Source: Kamptonema formosum PCC 10802 (GTDB lineage Bacteria; Cyanobacteriota; Cyanobacteriia; Cyanobacteriales; Oscillatoriaceae). From it: 64,000 nt of DNA. The notes beneath the pieces are model-generated. The model was not told the DNA's origin. It did no database searches and saw only the letters and a program-made list of their open reading frames with translations. Of this stretch, positions 31,648 to 40,435 are shown piece after piece; positions within the stretch are counted from its first letter, which is position 1; the number at the start of each line of letters is the position of its first letter. Where the stretch lies: assembly GCF_000332335.1 (NCBI RefSeq), contig NZ_KB235948.1:976497-1040496 (forward strand), in the 5' to 3' direction. The translations under genes were made by a program, and so were the position numbers.

Positions 31648-32012
31648 AGTCTACCTCCAATACAGTTAAACGTAAAAAGCCATGTCAAAGAAAACTGGAG
31701 AGGGCAAGCCGGCACTTCCTCTGCTGGGCTTTTCAGCTTGCTGAGAGGGTGAAAAGCTCCCGTCCGCTTTGAGCTTTAGATTGTCGATTCGCAATTAAGC
31801 AGGCGAGCAAAAAACCTGAAACGAGGGTTCCATGCTGTCTGTAGAGATTGACACCGGCAGCAGGAGAGCTGCAAAAGGAAACTGCATTTTAACCTAAGTA
31901 AACCGGCATAATAAATACGGCTCTAGAAAGTAATGAAAAAGCAATCCACCCTGGCTGTGTTGCCAGTTTGGCATTTTCTTACAAAAATTTACACAAATTC
32001 CAGGCAGCGGGC
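31648..32012. other. Intergenic region between pilC and the DUF2993 gene
   Basis: About 365 bases upstream of both the orphan pilC and the end of the DUF2993 gene. I see no gene, strong hairpin or repeat family member here. It probably holds the pilC promoter, which I could not place. Confidence 0.4.
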
Positions 32013-32843
32013 TCATTGATTCCCTGTCAGCAAGCCGGTCGGAGGCGGGTAGGGACCGGCTCGACAGGGCAGGAAGTCTTTTTTCAGAAGTCTTCCTGCT
32101 AGGCTGTGGGAATTTGCAAGGGCATGCGCTCGGGCGTGCAGCGTCAGCTTGCAGGCACCCACGTCTAGCTGTTGAATTCGCAGCGACATCCCCTCCAGAT
32201 CGAAGTTGCTGAAGTCCAGAATTTCCGCCGCTTTTTCTAACAGAGCCGCCGTCAGTTCTGGCGACAGTTCCTTTCCTCCGGCATACTGAACATCCTCCAG
32301 CACCACGCCCTCGCCACGAGGTCCCACGCGAGGTGTGGCGGTGAGAGAAACCTGCTGAGTCTGGCTTGTTTCGCGCAGTAGCACCTGAGCGCTCAAAGTG
32401 ACTTTGCCCTCACCCGGAAGGCGGAACTCCACCTGCTGCGTATCTAAAGTCACGGTTTGGCTGTCTGCGCGCACCGGCAAGTTTTGCAGCATGCTGCTGA
32501 TATACTCGGAGTTGAAAGCGCGGTTGATATCCGCTTCCGTCAGGACGACGCAGGCGCTACCGGCTGTAGGCTTAGTTAGTTCAATTTGACCGAACGCTAC
32601 CTGCAAAGGATTGATGGCAATTGGGCCCATTTGCATTTCCAGCCGCTCCACCCGCAGGTCTTGGTTCATCACCAAACCTTCGCCTTCTATGGCGACAGCA
32701 TCGACCTCTCCTGTAACCAGCTTGAACGGATCGGCTTGAACCGCTACCCGCAATTGCTCGACTTCATCCAGTTGGCTGGCTATTCCCAGTTCTGCTGCTT
32801 TGTTGAGCGCTTGCTCGTGCAGCCCAGCTTGTTGTTGCATCAC
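32013..32843 (-). CDS. DUF2993 (LmeA-like) protein
   Basis: The 276-residue product fits the DUF2993 family, lipid-binding fold proteins related to mycobacterial LmeA. Typical features are the amphipathic repeat LRVAVQADPFKLVTGEVDAVAIEGEGLVM-like beginning (seen across residues 30-58), GPIAINPLQVAFGQIELTKP, the LTEADINRAFNS helix, and the closing LEGMSLRIQQLDV strand. No clear signal peptide is present. Family members bind phospholipids and are common in cyanobacteria, often in several copies; the role here is unknown. Neighbours give no clue. Confidence 0.8.
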   Translation of the reverse strand: MMQQQAGLHEQALNKAAELGIASQLDEVEQLRVAVQADPFKLVTGEVDAVAIEGEGLVMNQDLRVERLEMQMGPIAINPLQVAFGQIELTKPTAGSACVVLTEADINRAFNSEYISSMLQNLPVRADSQTVTLDTQQVEFRLPGEGKVTLSAQVLLRETSQTQQVSLTATPRVGPRGEGVVLEDVQYAGGKELSPELTAALLEKAAEILDFSNFDLEGMSLRIQQLDVGACKLTLHARAHALANSHSLAGRLLKKDFLPCRAGPYPPPTGLLTGNQ

Positions 32844-33118
32844 GCAGATATCTCCTGTCGTCTTTGCTTTCGATTAATCTAGGTGATTCAGATCGAGAGG
32901 CGTATCTGTCTCGCGGAGGAAGAGCGCCTGCTAGCTTATCTGTCCGCAGACTAATTAACAAGTCTGCCGAAAAAATAGATAATTTTAAGCTAACATTTAG
33001 AGAGGTTAATGTTCCGCCTGCCCGCTGAAGGCGGGGAGTGGGGGGCGGGGAGTGGGGTTTTAAGTTTATTTATGCCAAACTACTGATAAAAGAAGAGTTT
33101 TTGTAGAAATTTAGGCTT

Positions 33119-35464
33119 GTGAATGATATGCCGCAATACTTCGGAAAACTTCCAACCACAGACCAGCCCTGGTCAAGCATTGGGGCGGTGCGGGAGGTGC
33201 GGCGCTTTGAGCGCTATGTCCGCGTCAATTGTGGTGGCCCGCGCCTGTCCGTCAGCGTGCTGGCAGCGAATCTGGTGCGGGTGCGGATGACGCCAACCGG
33301 CGAGTTTGCGCCGCGCCGCTCTTGGGCGGTGACGCGGGATGATGAAGAGTGGCCGGTGGTGCCTTTCGAGTTTCGGCAAACAGCGGACGCCGCAGAAATC
33401 GAAACTGAGCGGATAAGGGTCCGAATAGCGCTTGACAAATGCCGGATTGTGTGCTATACGAAAGACGGCCAGCCTTTTGCGGAAGACACTGAACTTGGCA
33501 TGGGTTGGCGTCTGGGTGCGGTTGCCGGCTGGAAGCGCATCGAAGCGGAGGAGCACTTTTACGGGTTTGGGGAGCGCACCGGCTTGCTGGACAAGCGCAG
33601 CGAAGTCAAAACCAATTGGGCGCTTGACGCGCTGGATTACGGCTCGCTCACCGATGAAATGTACCAGGCGATTCCATTTTTTATCGCCCTGCGTTCTGGA
33701 GTTGGCTACGGGATTTTCTGCAACACGACATTTTGGAGCCAGTTCGATATTGGTGCCGAAAAACCGGGAGTTTGGCGGATGGAAACGCGGGGCGGGGAGC
33801 TGGATTACTATATTATTTACGGACCGGAACCGGCGCAGATTGTGCGGACTTACACGCAGCTAACGGGGCGCATGCCGCTCCCGCCTAAGTGGGCGCTGGG
33901 ATATCACCAGTGCCGGTGGAGTTATGAATCGGAAGCGGTGGTGCGGGCGATCGCCAGGGAATTTCGCTCCCGCCGCATCCCCTGCGATGTGATTCATCTC
34001 GATATTGACTATATGCGCGGCTACCGCGTGTTTACTTGGAGTCCAAAGCGCTTCCCAAATCCGCAGCAGTTGCTGAGGGATTTGGCGCGGGATGGCTTCA
34101 AAACGGTGACGATTGTTGACTCGGGGGTTAAGTATGATCCAGAGGCTGATTATCGCGTATTCGATGAAGGAATAAAAAACGACTATTTTGTGCGGCACGC
34201 TGACGGGCGGATTTTCCACGGGTATGTTTGGCCAGATAAGGCGGTTTTTCCGGATTTTTTGCGCTCTGATGTCCGGATGTGGTGGGGGGATTTGCAAAAA
34301 AGCCTCACCGATATGGGTGTGGCGGGCATTTGGAACGATATGAATGAGCCGGCGCTCGACGACCGGCCTTTCGGAGATCCGGGAAATAAAATATGGTTTC
34401 CTCTGGATGCGCCGCAGGGGGAAGAGGGCGATCGCGCGACGCATGCAGAAACGCACAATTTATATGGGCTGATGATGGCGAGGGCGTCCGCCGAAGGGCT
34501 GCACCGGCACCGTCCGGCGGAGCGGTCGTTTGTGCTGACGCGATCGGGGTATGCCGGCGTGCAGCGGTGGTCGTCGGTGTGGACCGGCGACAATCAGTCG
34601 CTGTGGGATTATTTGGAAATGTCGCTGCCGATGCTGTGCAATATGGGGCTGTCGGGAGTGGCGTTTGTGGGTTGCGATATTGGCGGATTTGCCGGCAACG
34701 CAACGGCTGAACTATTTGCGCGGTGGGTGCAGGTGGGGATGCTTTACCCGCTGATGCGGGGGCATTCTGCAGTAAGTACGGCGCGACACGAACCGTGGGT
34801 GTTTGGGGAGCGCGTCGAGAAAATCTGCCGCGAGTATATTGAGTTGCGCTACCAGTTATTGCCGTACATTTACACGCTGTTTTGGGAGGCGGCGACTGCC
34901 GGCGCTCCGATTTTGCGACCGCTGCTGTATGATTTTCCTAATGATAGCAAAACTTACGCGATTCACGACCAGGTGTTGCTAGGTCCGTGGCTGATGGCAG
35001 CGCCGGTTTGTCGCCCGGGGGTTGAGTGCCGCGCTGTTTATTTGCCGGCAGGGGTTTGGTATGATTGGTGGAGTGGGGAGCGCTATGAAGGGGGAACTCA
35101 TATTTTAGCGCCGGCACCCTTAGAGCGAATGCCGCTTTATGTGCGTGCCGGTGCGGTGATTCCGGTGATGCCGGTGATGCAATACGCTGACGAGCGTCCG
35201 CTGGATGAATTGAGGCTGCGAATCTGGCCGGGAAATGGTGAGTGGGCGTTTTATGAAGATGATGGCAAGACGTTTGAATATCAAACCGGCGCTTGGGCGA
35301 TAACAACTTATATTGTGCGACCGCATGGGGAAGAAATTCTCGTAGCTATTGGGGCGCGGGAGGGCAATTGGACGCCGCCGGCGCGCGATATAATTGTGGA
35401 AGTCGTTGGCGTGGGAGAGCAGCGTTTTGCTGATGACGGTGCGGGGCGGCGGCTGGTGTTTTGA
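33119..35464 (+). CDS. GH31 family alpha-glucosidase
   Basis: The 781-residue product has the GH31 layout: N-terminal beta-sandwich, a GFGERTGLLDKR segment typical of the galactose-mutarotase-like part, the barrel with PPKWALGYHQCRWSY, the nucleophile motif GIWNDMNEPA (residue about 405), the acid/base region WTGDNQSLWDYL, and RPLLYDFP. The C-terminal part is beta-rich. GH31 enzymes release glucose from the non-reducing end of alpha-glucans or maltosides. No signal peptide is seen, so it is probably cytoplasmic. The ATG choice at 33119 (or an alternative at 33128) does not change the conserved part. Confidence 0.94.
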   Translation: MNDMPQYFGKLPTTDQPWSSIGAVREVRRFERYVRVNCGGPRLSVSVLAANLVRVRMTPTGEFAPRRSWAVTRDDEEWPVVPFEFRQTADAAEIETERIRVRIALDKCRIVCYTKDGQPFAEDTELGMGWRLGAVAGWKRIEAEEHFYGFGERTGLLDKRSEVKTNWALDALDYGSLTDEMYQAIPFFIALRSGVGYGIFCNTTFWSQFDIGAEKPGVWRMETRGGELDYYIIYGPEPAQIVRTYTQLTGRMPLPPKWALGYHQCRWSYESEAVVRAIAREFRSRRIPCDVIHLDIDYMRGYRVFTWSPKRFPNPQQLLRDLARDGFKTVTIVDSGVKYDPEADYRVFDEGIKNDYFVRHADGRIFHGYVWPDKAVFPDFLRSDVRMWWGDLQKSLTDMGVAGIWNDMNEPALDDRPFGDPGNKIWFPLDAPQGEEGDRATHAETHNLYGLMMARASAEGLHRHRPAERSFVLTRSGYAGVQRWSSVWTGDNQSLWDYLEMSLPMLCNMGLSGVAFVGCDIGGFAGNATAELFARWVQVGMLYPLMRGHSAVSTARHEPWVFGERVEKICREYIELRYQLLPYIYTLFWEAATAGAPILRPLLYDFPNDSKTYAIHDQVLLGPWLMAAPVCRPGVECRAVYLPAGVWYDWWSGERYEGGTHILAPAPLERMPLYVRAGAVIPVMPVMQYADERPLDELRLRIWPGNGEWAFYEDDGKTFEYQTGAWAITTYIVRPHGEEILVAIGAREGNWTPPARDIIVEVVGVGEQRFADDGAGRRLVF

Positions 35465-35613
35465 GCGAAGATTATAATCAACCGCCAAGAACGCCAATAG
35501 GAAGCTTCTTGGCGTCCTACCCTGCGGGAAGCCGAGAAAGCCAGTCTATGGCGTTTTAGCGGTTCATTATTAAGTTTAAGCTGGCACCAATGGGGTGAGT
35601 CTCGCGCCAATAG

Positions 35614-36438
35614 CTACTTTTGAGCCGAGGCAACTAGCGCCGCCATCGGCAGAACCAGTCTGCCATTTTTCATATAGCTTGACGCAGCTTGATTGACGGC
35701 GGCGCGGATATTTTCCAGCGACTGGCTGTTCTGAACTCTCAGCAAGCCGCCGGTCCTTGCCGTACCTTTATAAAAAGCGTCGAACAGTTCGTCTCCGCTA
35801 GAAAGTTCCCAAGTCAGGGGGATTTTCTGGACTGAGGGATTGGCAAAACCGGCACTTCGCAAAGCCTCGACGCAGCGTTCTGGGTCGCTAAATTTAAAGA
35901 AGGGTGGGCCTTCTGGGAGAGACACACCGGCATCGCCCTGGGTTTCGATGGCGTGAATCATAATTTTGAGTCCGATTGAATGTTCAGGCTTTTCCCAGAT
36001 AGTAAAGGCAAACTTCGCCTCGCTGCGAATGACGCGAAAGGCTTCGGAGATGGCTTTTTCTGGCTGGGAGAGGTGCAAAATCCCAAAATTCATGACAGCC
36101 GCGTCAAATTGCGCGTCTTCAAACGGCAGGGATTCCGCATCGCCTTGCTGGAATTCGACTTGGGGGTGGATTTCTCGCGCTTTCGCGAGCATGGATTCGG
36201 AAAAATCCACTCCGATTGGATGGCATCCCCGCTTGAATGCTTCGGCTGAGACATAGCCGGGACCCGTTGCGATATCCAGCAATTTTGTGCCGGTGCCGGC
36301 GCTGACAGCATCGAGCAGGGGTTTAATGGTCTGGCTTGTGAGAGAGCCAAAAGAGGCGTGATATTGATCAGCGGATTGCTGCCATCCGCAATATTCAAAT
36401 TCTCGAAAGGCATTGGGAGGAGTGGCGGCTTCTGTCAT
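35614..36438 (-). CDS. SAM-dependent methyltransferase, class I
   Basis: The 274-residue product has a class I methyltransferase fold: motif I LLDIATGPGYVSAEA, post-I acidic VDFSESML, motif II-like QGDAESLPFEDAQFDAAVMNFGILHL, and HLSQPEKAISEAFRVIRSEAKF (helix and strand after the active site). It most resembles the UbiE/COQ5-like small-molecule methyltransferases. Substrate unknown. It is convergent with the GH31 gene and divergent from the small-gene pair at 36596. Confidence 0.85.
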   Translation of the reverse strand: MTEAATPPNAFREFEYCGWQQSADQYHASFGSLTSQTIKPLLDAVSAGTGTKLLDIATGPGYVSAEAFKRGCHPIGVDFSESMLAKAREIHPQVEFQQGDAESLPFEDAQFDAAVMNFGILHLSQPEKAISEAFRVIRSEAKFAFTIWEKPEHSIGLKIMIHAIETQGDAGVSLPEGPPFFKFSDPERCVEALRSAGFANPSVQKIPLTWELSSGDELFDAFYKGTARTGGLLRVQNSQSLENIRAAVNQAASSYMKNGRLVLPMAALVASAQK

Positions 36439-36559
36439 GTTGAAGTTCCTTTGCGTGTAGAACTGGTTTAGGAGTCTTATCTAGGCTACCCTAAAACCGG
36501 CACCCAGAACTAGCGGTGCGGGGGGAGTGCCGGTGTTAGCCAGAAATGGCGAAATGGTG

Positions 36560-36565
36560 TATAAT
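36560..36565 (+). promoter_or_regulatory. Consensus -10 for the DUF6888/6887-like pair
   Basis: TATAAT at 36560-36565, directly preceded by TG. No good -35 at the normal distance. If used, transcription starts near 36572, downstream of any GTG or ATG that could begin a longer first gene, which supports the short AUU-start model at 36596. Confidence 0.5.
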
Positions 36566-36595
36566 AGAGGGGGCAGAGTTTCTGGAGGATCGATT

Positions 36596-36766
36596 ATTCC
36601 GACAGCAGCGCAGTTATGGCAGTGCTTCGTTCTTTGTTCTTGGGCGACAAAGATGTACCTGCCTGTTAACCTAGTCCGCATAGATGAGCGCACCGGGAAT
36701 GTGTTCATTCTGATAGGCGAAGAAATGGAAATTGAAATCGACCCAAATGGTGAGTGGATTGAGTAA
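36596..36766 (+). CDS. DUF6888-like small protein, probable AUU start
   Basis: The product would be 56 residues ending VFILIGEEMEIEIDPNGEWIE-like (20 residues of it shown by position 36-56). The pattern LYLP(V)xLVRxDERTGNxFILxGEE resembles a small cyanobacterial family that I believe is DUF6888, whose members usually begin MPT. Here the codons are ATT CCG ACA, with GGAGG at 36584-36588, seven bases before the ATT, and no ATG or GTG in the right place. An open frame continues upstream to a GTG at 36527, but that lies above the TATAAT promoter. The next gene starts one base after the stop, so the two are translationally coupled. A lost start codon (pseudogene) is the alternative; ATG at 36653 would give a truncated form. 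Confidence 0.6.
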   Translation: MPTAAQLWQCFVLCSWATKMYLPVNLVRIDERTGNVFILIGEEMEIEIDPNGEWIE

Positions 36767-36767
36767 T

Positions 36768-36980
36768 ATGAAACCCAATTTTCTGGAAATGACTCGCAAA
36801 GAGTTACGAGCCTATGTTTTGGCTCATCGAGACGATGATGAAGCTTTCTATGCTTATGTGGACAAGATAAAGACAGAAGGTGACAGGGTAAAACATCCAC
36901 CCGTGAAGTCAATGGAGGACATGGAAAATTATCCGGAGTTTCTTGAGAGGCTGCGCAAAGATACGGGCCGGCAAGCGTAA
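36768..36980 (+). CDS. DUF6887-like small protein
   Basis: The product is 70 residues: MTRKELRAYVLAHRDDDEAF is the conserved core, and an acidic/basic helical tail (SMEDMENYPEFLERLRKDTG) follows. I believe it belongs to the DUF6887 family, whose genes commonly follow DUF6888 genes; that pairing is from memory. The ATG at 36768 lies one base after the stop of the upstream gene (TAATATG). A two-gene unit of this size suggests a regulatory or toxin-antitoxin-like pair, but I know of no experiment. Confidence 0.65.
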   Translation: MKPNFLEMTRKELRAYVLAHRDDDEAFYAYVDKIKTEGDRVKHPPVKSMEDMENYPEFLERLRKDTGRQA

Positions 36981-37128
36981 ACTCGCTCGTTGGAAGGCGT
37001 TTTCCACGAAAGGGAAAATCCCCTCTTGATCCCCCTCCCCGCGTGCGGGGAAGGTGAGGCCCCCTCTGGGGATAAGGGGCTGGGGTTGGGGGGTGGGGTT
37101 CTTCATCCGGCGTTCGGGGTGCCGGCAC

Positions 37129-37935
37129 TCACTTATTTACAGGTTGAAAAGCAATCAAAGTCAAATCATCAGTTTCACCCCCAGTTTCGCCCAACTCAGC
37201 CAGTTTTTTAGTAATCTCTTCCACCCCTTTCTGAAGATTCTCTGTCCGATCGCGAATTGTCTTGAGGATGTTAATCTTCTGAAACCCCTCGTTTCCTGAT
37301 ACCACCCCATCAGAACACAAAATCAGCAAACCGTCAGGCGGAATAGTATCGCTCCCGCTTATACCTTTCCAGTCCTTGGGCGGTGCGCCAATGTGATTCG
37401 ACAAACTTGTACGCCCTTCCCCACTTTTGCTTTTTTGGTCATCCAGGGGAAACGCTGAGGTGAGTTCGCCATAGGGCGATAGCGCATACAGCCGGCTGTC
37501 GCCGCAATGCGCCCAGAAGAAGTTGCTCTCGCGCACGACAGCAAAAGTCAGTGTCGAAGTCGCTTCTTTATACTTCTCCTTAGGCTCGTCGCGGCGTTCA
37601 GTGCGAAAGGTTTCGTGAATCTCATTGAGCCATTGCTGCATAATTTTATCTTCTGATTTCGCAGTGTCAGGGGAGAGCAACTTTTGCTCGTATTTGGGCA
37701 GGGTGCGCCAAATCAGCTCAACGCATTTATTGCTAGCCCACCAGCCATGCGGGGAACCTGTCACTCCGTCAGCAATTGCCAGCAGCCACATTTTATCACC
37801 GGCTATAGGGGCAATGAAAAAAGCATCCTCGTTGACGGATTTGCCGGCACTTGTGCCTTTTCGCGTAGAGACACCAATCCTAGCTGTGGGCGAGGCTTGT
37901 TTGACTGTCACCAACTTAGGTCTGTTATTCATCAC
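37129..37935 (-). CDS. PP2C-type Ser/Thr protein phosphatase, copy A
   Basis: The 268-residue product is a single-domain PP2C phosphatase. Metal-binding positions are kept: SVNEDAFF, AIADGVTG, HCGDSRLYALSP, LILCSDGVVSG and TDDLTLIAF. It should dephosphorylate Ser/Thr proteins with Mn or Mg, in the cytoplasm. It is nearly identical over most of its length to copy B at 41860-42654, including the upstream CATCACAATGCTATCTCA-like sequence, so the duplication is recent or is kept alike by gene conversion. It is the last gene of a five-gene same-strand block; 104 bases separate it from the upstream helical-repeat gene. Confidence 0.9.
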   Translation of the reverse strand: MMNNRPKLVTVKQASPTARIGVSTRKGTSAGKSVNEDAFFIAPIAGDKMWLLAIADGVTGSPHGWWASNKCVELIWRTLPKYEQKLLSPDTAKSEDKIMQQWLNEIHETFRTERRDEPKEKYKEATSTLTFAVVRESNFFWAHCGDSRLYALSPYGELTSAFPLDDQKSKSGEGRTSLSNHIGAPPKDWKGISGSDTIPPDGLLILCSDGVVSGNEGFQKINILKTIRDRTENLQKGVEEITKKLAELGETGGETDDLTLIAFQPVNK

Positions 37936-38039
37936 AATGCTATCTCAAATTACAGCTGCGCAGGTGGATATAAATAAACTCGACCGACTCGGATCGCACC
38001 CCATCCCCGCTTGCGGGGAGGGGGAGAAGACCAGGGTTT
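37936..38039. repeat. Repeat at the kinase-loss point of copy A
   Basis: The 104 bases between the kinase-less gene and PP2C copy A contain a palindromic repeat around CATCCCCGCTTGCGGGGAGG (37999-38024). In copy B only 35 bases separate the equivalent genes and this repeat is absent. The same CCCCG(C)...GCGGGGA repeat type occurs near 37030. It marks the place where copy A lost its kinase coding part. Confidence 0.6.
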
Positions 38040-40205
38040 TTAGATAACAGGAGTTTCGCCGGCAGTTTGCGTCACCGGCTGGGGCGCAAGACGTTCCTGA
38101 AGCTCAGTTGCCGGTGCGAATGCGCCCTTGGCTTGAAGCGATCGCCGGCACAGTTCCTGACACTGATTGCGAACCTCATCTGGCAGAAACTCGCCGTCGA
38201 GTTTGCCGGCATAATAGCGCAACTCCGCTTCCAAAACCAGCAATTCAGGTTGCTCCCGGAATTGCCGGTCTAGATTGAGATACCGCACAATTGCCAGCGC
38301 CATATCAATCGATATTTTACCCCATTCCTCGCCATCATCGCTAGGACGGGTGAGGATATCAAAAAAAGCCATACAGCTCGCCCAGTGGGTTGGTGCGGCG
38401 AGCAGCGCTCGGACAATTCCCTCCGCAGCCTCAATCCAATTGTCCCCATGATTCTCCCCCGCGCACATCTGGAATTTCTGCCGAGCTTTCTGCAGCGCCA
38501 GTGGCCATTCCCAAGCCTTCAGCCGGCATTTCTGAGCCGCCGAATTGACAGTAATGCCAATCCCCACTGCAGAGGAGGCGCTTTCCAATTTAGCCACCGC
38601 CAGCGCCAAACCGCACAATTCCAGACTCAGCAACTCACTAGCAACAGTCGCAAAAGTGGCGGCTGTAACACCGGCATCCTTGCTGTTCAAAAACAGCAGC
38701 GCTGTCTTAAAATAATCGCTTTTACCCTTAGGTTCTTGCGTGCTCCTAGCGCGATACCACCCCACCGCCAGGTTGTCCGGCTCCTGTTTGGACAGGAAAT
38801 CGAAGAACGCAAAAGCGCACCAAGGCTTGTTAGCCATTTTCAGCTGGCTGTACAGGTTCTCAAGCTTCTTGAGCGCCGGCTCCCGAACCGTCTCCTCAAT
38901 TATTTTGCGAGGAACCGCCTTCATTATACCGCCTTCTTGCAGGTAATTGTCGTTCTCGCCCCACAACTCTTCTAAATTCGCCAGAAACTCCGCCTGCTGT
39001 TTGAGCAGCGTGGCTTCTGCATGGTTTGGCTTGAGGTTCAGCGCCCGATCCGCGTGCGACAGCGCTTTCTGAAGGTACTCTAACGCCGGTGAGTGGAACC
39101 TCGCCAACTCCAAGCACAGGCGTGCGAGGAGAATTTCTATCCGGAAGTGCGGGCTGTCGCCCATCTCCTCCTGCAGCCGCGAGAAAAAGCCGTAAATTTT
39201 GTCTAGGGAAAGTAAAGACGGGTAGTTGCTGGAAAACTCTTCCAGAGATTGGAACACCCGGATAGCAACTGCTTCCACATGCCAGTTTCCCGACAGCCAA
39301 TTTTGGGAATTGTCTTCCAGAGAGTTCAGCACCTCGGACAGAGATTCGCTCCCGCTGCGAGCCACTTCCAAATAGGACGAGACAAACATTGCCTTAAGCC
39401 AGGTTGCCGAAAACAGGTTTTCCGCTTCCAGCAGATTGACAGCGTTAACCAGAACCTCGTGATTAGCCTCGCTTGTGACTTGCTTTTGGATTTTCTGCAC
39501 CTCAGGGATGGAATTGGATTCTTTCGGCTGAATTTGGCGCAGCCGGTCGAGCAGCAAATCGGGAGTCGCTTCAGCCGTTTCCGCAGCTGTCTCAGTGAGG
39601 AGTGGCTGTTCGGGGGGGGGCGCAGCCGGCTGTCCAGTCGCCTCCGCGAATGCGGACTTTAACCTTTCCAGATCCGTTGCGAGCAAGTCCAAATCCGCAT
39701 CGGGCAGGAGACGATTTTCCCAATCTAAAAGATTCTTGATAAGTTTGCGTTTCAGAGCCGGTTTAAGCAGATCGCTTCCCAGAACCTCAGTTTGAAATTC
39801 CTCCCGATTCTGGCGCATCTGCTGGCACCTCTGTTGCGCTTTCCGCGCTTGCTCTTGCTCCCTAATCTTGGGAAGCATATCCCGGAAGCCATCCCGCCAT
39901 TCGCCCAACCGCGCAATTAGCTCTCGCACGGTTGGGGAAGCCGGCGATTCCTCTTGACACTGGGCAACAATCTCAGCGAGTTCCTCGTGCACTGCTGAGT
40001 TTTCCAGGATTTCCTGCATTTCAGCCAAAAATCCCTCACCCTCTTTCCCTACCTGCTCGATCGCCCTCACCGTGCGGAAGATTTCAGCCACCGAAAGCTC
40101 GCCCTTACCACTTTCCCAGATTTCTGTCAAGCGGTCAATCAGAGTATTGAGGGACTGGAAAAGCGGCGAGTCTTCTAAGCGATTCATCGGGACAACCTTG
40201 GCCAT
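38040..40205 (-). CDS. Helical-repeat protein, kinase domain lost (copy A)
   Basis: The 721-residue product matches the first 720 or so residues of the protein at 42690-45713 closely from end to end, then stops (QTAGETPVI) exactly in the linker where the other begins its kinase (ASGETFVNRYRIV). The shared region is helical, with a TPR-like segment (LEYLQKALSHADRALNLKPNHAEATL) near the middle and a Gln/Pro-rich linker near residue 200. No enzymatic motif is visible. It is probably a sensor or scaffold. It has its own promoter, a duplicate of the promoter of copy B. Whether it competes with the full-length protein is unknown. Confidence 0.75.
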   Translation of the reverse strand: MAKVVPMNRLEDSPLFQSLNTLIDRLTEIWESGKGELSVAEIFRTVRAIEQVGKEGEGFLAEMQEILENSAVHEELAEIVAQCQEESPASPTVRELIARLGEWRDGFRDMLPKIREQEQARKAQQRCQQMRQNREEFQTEVLGSDLLKPALKRKLIKNLLDWENRLLPDADLDLLATDLERLKSAFAEATGQPAAPPPEQPLLTETAAETAEATPDLLLDRLRQIQPKESNSIPEVQKIQKQVTSEANHEVLVNAVNLLEAENLFSATWLKAMFVSSYLEVARSGSESLSEVLNSLEDNSQNWLSGNWHVEAVAIRVFQSLEEFSSNYPSLLSLDKIYGFFSRLQEEMGDSPHFRIEILLARLCLELARFHSPALEYLQKALSHADRALNLKPNHAEATLLKQQAEFLANLEELWGENDNYLQEGGIMKAVPRKIIEETVREPALKKLENLYSQLKMANKPWCAFAFFDFLSKQEPDNLAVGWYRARSTQEPKGKSDYFKTALLFLNSKDAGVTAATFATVASELLSLELCGLALAVAKLESASSAVGIGITVNSAAQKCRLKAWEWPLALQKARQKFQMCAGENHGDNWIEAAEGIVRALLAAPTHWASCMAFFDILTRPSDDGEEWGKISIDMALAIVRYLNLDRQFREQPELLVLEAELRYYAGKLDGEFLPDEVRNQCQELCRRSLQAKGAFAPATELQERLAPQPVTQTAGETPVI

Positions 40206-40231
40206 TGAGCAATACAGAGTGGTATAATAGG

Positions 40232-40237
40232 ATTATA
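40232..40237 (-). promoter_or_regulatory. -10 of the kinase-less copy A gene
   Basis: TATAAT on the minus strand (40237 to 40232), about 27 bases before the ATG at 40205, in a sequence shared with the upstream region of copy B (-10 at 45745-45740). The shared block extends to about 40310. Confidence 0.55.
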
Positions 40238-40435
40238 CATCTTCAGCGCAACACAAAACCAGACTGCCAATTGCCGGTCCACCCCTCCCCCTCAGACCGG
40301 CCTCTGGGTGTGGCCAGAAACCGGGTTTCTCCCAGAAACCCGGTTTCTACGCTTTCACACAGAGATGCCCCTCCCCTTCTTCCGGGCGCTTCCTTAGCGT
40401 CTTGGCGGTTAATTGGTTCAGGGGGGGGGAAACCC

